A DNA stretch of 51,288 nt from Nitratiruptor sp. (GTDB lineage: Bacteria; Campylobacterota; Campylobacteria; Campylobacterales; Nitratiruptoraceae), in the NCBI GenBank assembly GCA_027036935.1, contig JALWCE010000151.1, positions 1 to 51,288 on the forward strand. The letters are read 5' to 3'. The position numbers and the translations under genes are program-made. The notes beneath the pieces were generated by a model. The model was not told the origin of the DNA, made no database searches, and worked only from the letters and a program-made list of their open reading frames with translations. Positions 48,964 to 51,288 of this stretch are shown here, piece by piece (within the stretch, counting starts at the first letter, position 1; each line of letters begins with the position of its first letter).

Positions 48964-50331
48964 TTATACCGTTTTGCTAAAGACTTTTTTACCCTCGCCG
49001 TGACGCTTCATATACGCATCAAAAGGCATTACGATATTGCGAATAAGTAAAGTGCCCGTAGGGCTTACTTCGATAGATTGAGGAGTAATGCGCACAAGCT
49101 CCTCTTTTTCAAACTCCTTTAACTCTTCCAAAGCATCGGCAAAGTACTCTTTAAAATCTATCCCAAACTCCTTTTCTATACGGGGAATATCGAGCTTGAA
49201 GTTGGCCATGAGCTCCATAATCACCGCTTTTCGTATCCTATCATCTTGATTGAGCGCTACGCCGCGATGAAAAGGAAGCCGTCCCGCGTCTATCGCCGCT
49301 TCATAGGCCTCCATCTCTTTGTAGTTTTGGGCGTAGTAGTCCTCCCCCGCGCCGATGCTAGTAAGGCCTACACCTACTAGATGGGCTCCCCCTTTGGTAG
49401 TGTAGCCTTGGAAGTTTCTATGCAGCTCTCCTTTCTCGATCGCTCTAAAGAGCTCGTCGTCCGGTTTGGCAAAATGATCCATCCCGATCATTTTATAGCC
49501 GTGGGAGGTAAAAAAGTCGATAGTATACTTAAGGATAGAGAGCTTTACATCCGGACTTGGCAAGGTTGTCTCATCAATCTTTCGCATCGTCTTTTTAAGC
49601 CACGGCACGTGGGCGTAGTTAAAGACCGCCAAGCGGTCCGGGTCAAGCCGCAAAGTTTTACGAAGCGTCTCTTGAAAGCTCTCAAGGGTCTGATAGGGCA
49701 GTCCGTAGATCAGATCGATATTGACGCTTTGCATCCCGTAGCTTCTGGCTAAATCCACCGCTCTTTTTGTCTCTTCAAAACTTTGGATCCGATGGACCGC
49801 TTTTTGGACATGCTCGTTGAAGTCTTGCACCCCAAAGCTTACGCGATTAAAGCCCCCCTTAGCCAATACTTTCATATGCTCTTCGCTCAAAAACCTCGGA
49901 TCGATCTCGCAGCTAATCTCCGCTTCTTGGCTCCAGTTTGGAAAGATCTTTTTGATTTCACCAATGATGGTCTCAAGCTGCCGAGGTGAAAAAAAGGTGG
50001 GCGTACCGCCTCCAAAATGGAGCTGGATCACTTCTCGCTTCGTATCGAGATGGTTTTGTATAATCTGCAGCTCTTTTTTAAGATAGTCGATATAGCGAAC
50101 TTTTTTGTCCTCTTTGGAGGTAAAGACCACGTTGCAGCCGCAAAAGTAGCAAGCGCTTCGGCAAAAGGGCAGATGAAAGTAAAGCGAAAGGGGTTTGGAG
50201 GAGTCTTGAGCCTCAAGTTTGCGGATATACTCATCGTAGCTAAAATCTTCGCCAAACTCCACTGCCGTAGGGTAGCTGGTGTACCTTGGACCCGGACGGG
50301 AGTATTTGATAAACTTCTCAAAATCGAGCAT
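48964..50331 (-). CDS. hemN: Oxygen-independent coproporphyrinogen III oxidase
   Basis: 455 aa. Radical SAM cluster motif CRSACYFCGCNVVF, the glycine motif LHFGGGTPTF, and the HemN features ISCEIDPRF and VSFGVQDF are present. It decarboxylates coproporphyrinogen III in haem synthesis without oxygen. Its ATG overlaps the DUF2603 stop (TAATG). Length is typical for HemN rather than the shorter HemW, which also lacks the full motif. Confidence 0.95.
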   Translation of the reverse strand: MLDFEKFIKYSRPGPRYTSYPTAVEFGEDFSYDEYIRKLEAQDSSKPLSLYFHLPFCRSACYFCGCNVVFTSKEDKKVRYIDYLKKELQIIQNHLDTKREVIQLHFGGGTPTFFSPRQLETIIGEIKKIFPNWSQEAEISCEIDPRFLSEEHMKVLAKGGFNRVSFGVQDFNEHVQKAVHRIQSFEETKRAVDLARSYGMQSVNIDLIYGLPYQTLESFQETLRKTLRLDPDRLAVFNYAHVPWLKKTMRKIDETTLPSPDVKLSILKYTIDFFTSHGYKMIGMDHFAKPDDELFRAIEKGELHRNFQGYTTKGGAHLVGVGLTSIGAGEDYYAQNYKEMEAYEAAIDAGRLPFHRGVALNQDDRIRKAVIMELMANFKLDIPRIEKEFGIDFKEYFADALEELKEFEKEELVRITPQSIEVSPTGTLLIRNIVMPFDAYMKRHGEGKKVFSKTV

Positions 50332-50822
50332 TACGCCCCTCCCATAGGGGGAAATTGAAAATCTTTAAGACGCATAAAGAGATTGGGATGGTGGCGTTTG
50401 ATATCTTGGACCAACTTTTTTATATCGATATCGAGCAGATTTTTGTTTTTGCTCTCGGCCAGCCGTTTTTGGATCTCGTTCATCGCTACCACCCACACGT
50501 CATTGAAATCGACGGGGATATTTTCTAATATCGCCTTTTCAAGTTTGAGATTGAAGTTTTCATATCGTGCCTCGTGGAGTGATCTTATTAGATGCATAAG
50601 AGCATCCAAAGAAGAGAGTACGAAAACTTTATCCTCTTTGGTTATTACGAACCACGGAGCTTTGTTGTCCCAGCTCCCTTGGACGAGTTCTAACGTCTTT
50701 TTGTTTGGATCTTTCGTATCTTCGAGCCGTACGATCGTCACGTTTTTGGGATTTTCTATCCCAAGCTCCGTCGCCATCTTATTGATATGGTTGAGTACCT
50801 TGGTACTTTTGGCAGGTTCCAC
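50331..50822 (-). CDS. DUF2603 (UPF0763) family protein
   Basis: 163 aa from GTG 50822 with AGGAG upstream. It reads VTIVRLEDTKDPNKKTLELVQG, then APWFVITKEDKVFVLSSLDALMHLIRSL, matching the Campylobacterota-specific DUF2603 family of unknown function. It lies between argF and hemN, coupled to hemN by TAATG, a gene order I associate with this phylum. Confidence 0.88.
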   Translation of the reverse strand: MEPAKSTKVLNHINKMATELGIENPKNVTIVRLEDTKDPNKKTLELVQGSWDNKAPWFVITKEDKVFVLSSLDALMHLIRSLHEARYENFNLKLEKAILENIPVDFNDVWVVAMNEIQKRLAESKNKNLLDIDIKKLVQDIKRHHPNLFMRLKDFQFPPMGGA

Positions 50823-51288
50823 CTATTCGCTCCTTTTTCTATCGAGCCAGACCATCACACCCTTTTGGGCGTGGAGTCTATTCTCCGCTTCGTCAAAAAT
50901 CTCGTCGGCGTGGGCCTCAAAGACCTCCTCGCTCACCTCGTAGCCTCTGTACGCTGGCAGGCAGTGCAAAAAGATCGCATCGGGTTTGGCCAGACTCATC
51001 AAAGCCTCATCCACCATAAAGCCCTCAAAATCTTTGATACGCCGATCTTTCTCTTCCTCTTGACCCATACTGATCCAGGTATCGGTGGTTACTACATCGG
51101 CATCTCGTACCGCCGCTTTGGGGTCGTGTCCCAGCTCAATGGTAGCGCCGCTTGTCGTAGCAAACTCCAAGGCATCCTCTACTACCTCTTTATCTGGTTC
51201 GTATCCCTTTGGCGTGGCGATACGCAAAGTAAAACCTAGTTTAGAAGCTAGCATCAGCCAGGAGTGGGCCATATTGTTTCCATCTCCC
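50823..51288 (-). CDS. argF: Ornithine carbamoyltransferase, 5' part outside window
   Basis: The C-terminal 155 residues are present, entering at [10 protein letters not shown], the conserved ornithine-binding segment. [15 protein letters not shown] and the active-site HCLPAYRG follow. The enzyme makes citrulline from ornithine and carbamoyl phosphate. The N-terminal carbamoyl-phosphate domain lies beyond the window edge. The TAG stop overlaps the start region of the DUF2603 gene. Confidence 0.93.
   Translation of the reverse strand, partial: GDGNNMAHSWLMLASKLGFTLRIATPKGYEPDKEVVEDALEFATTSGATIELGHDPKAAVRDADVVTTDTWISMGQEEEKDRRIKDFEGFMVDEALMSLAKPDAIFLHCLPAYRGYEVSEEVFEAHADEIFDEAENRLHAQKGVMVWLDRKRSE

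Overview
The window looks like a chromosome segment of a Campylobacterota (Epsilonproteobacteria) bacterium, most like the deep-sea-vent genus Nitratiruptor or a close relative. Clues are the Campylobacterota-type AddAB pair, a DUF2603 (UPF0763) gene, a UPF0323 lipoprotein, the order argF-DUF2603-hemN-addB-addA, and the tmRNA tag ending YAVAA. The genus is an inference; the class is well supported. About two thirds of the window (1-33.6 kb) is two nested prophages; the last third (33.6-51.3 kb) is ordinary chromosome.

Prophage A (1 to 21373, left end outside the window) is Mu-like. From its right end leftwards it has a transposase-type end with paired repeats (21326-21373), a lysogeny-side block on the + strand (LexA/CI-type repressor plus a GHKL ATPase / DUF4325 / membrane-protein cassette, 18503-21045), and a minus-strand early operon (Ner-like protein, MuA transposase, MuB ATPase, Gam, small membrane peptide, GH108 lysozyme, GemA/gp16, Ogr-like zinc ribbon). 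An inverted + strand head module follows (protease/scaffold, major head, terminases, portal, gpF fused to a nuclease-like domain, gpG; 4130-11640), then a minus-strand contractile-tail module (gpV, gpW/gp25, gpJ, gpI, fibres; 1-4009). A GC-rich, strongly foldable noncoding segment sits between gpF and gpG.

Prophage B (21374 to about 33601, rest outside the window to the left) is integrated at the 3' end of the tmRNA gene by a P4-type tyrosine integrase. Prophage A is inserted inside the yopX-like gene of prophage B: the reading frame of that gene stops exactly where a TG-starting Mu end begins. Prophage B carries a minus-strand early operon (CII-like and AlpA-like regulators, YqaJ/Cas4-like exonuclease with an in-frame amber codon, RecT, lysozyme). 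To its right are three successive immunity modules. Each has its own repressor on the + strand, its own divergent minus-strand promoter of near-perfect sigma70 consensus with a different inverted-repeat operator, a shared leader sequence, and its own accessory genes (DUF2335 membrane protein; a TM/WYL-like/TerB-like/zinc-ribbon protein; a DUF6978-like plus DUF1828/1829-like pair).

The chromosome part holds ssrA, trpA, panB, ruvB, an AI-2E-type permease, a glutathionylspermidine-synthase-like gene with small membrane and lipoprotein neighbours, lgt, a CZB-domain chemoreceptor, a periplasmic alpha carbonic anhydrase, a GlcF-like iron-sulfur protein, addA/addB, hemN, a DUF2603 gene and the 3' part of argF.

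The strongest candidates for something undescribed are the three-module repressor/operator array with attached cargo genes, the GHKL-DUF4325-membrane cassette, the structured RNA after gpF, and the membrane-WYL-TerB-zinc-ribbon protein. Family names come from reading the translations; no database search was run.
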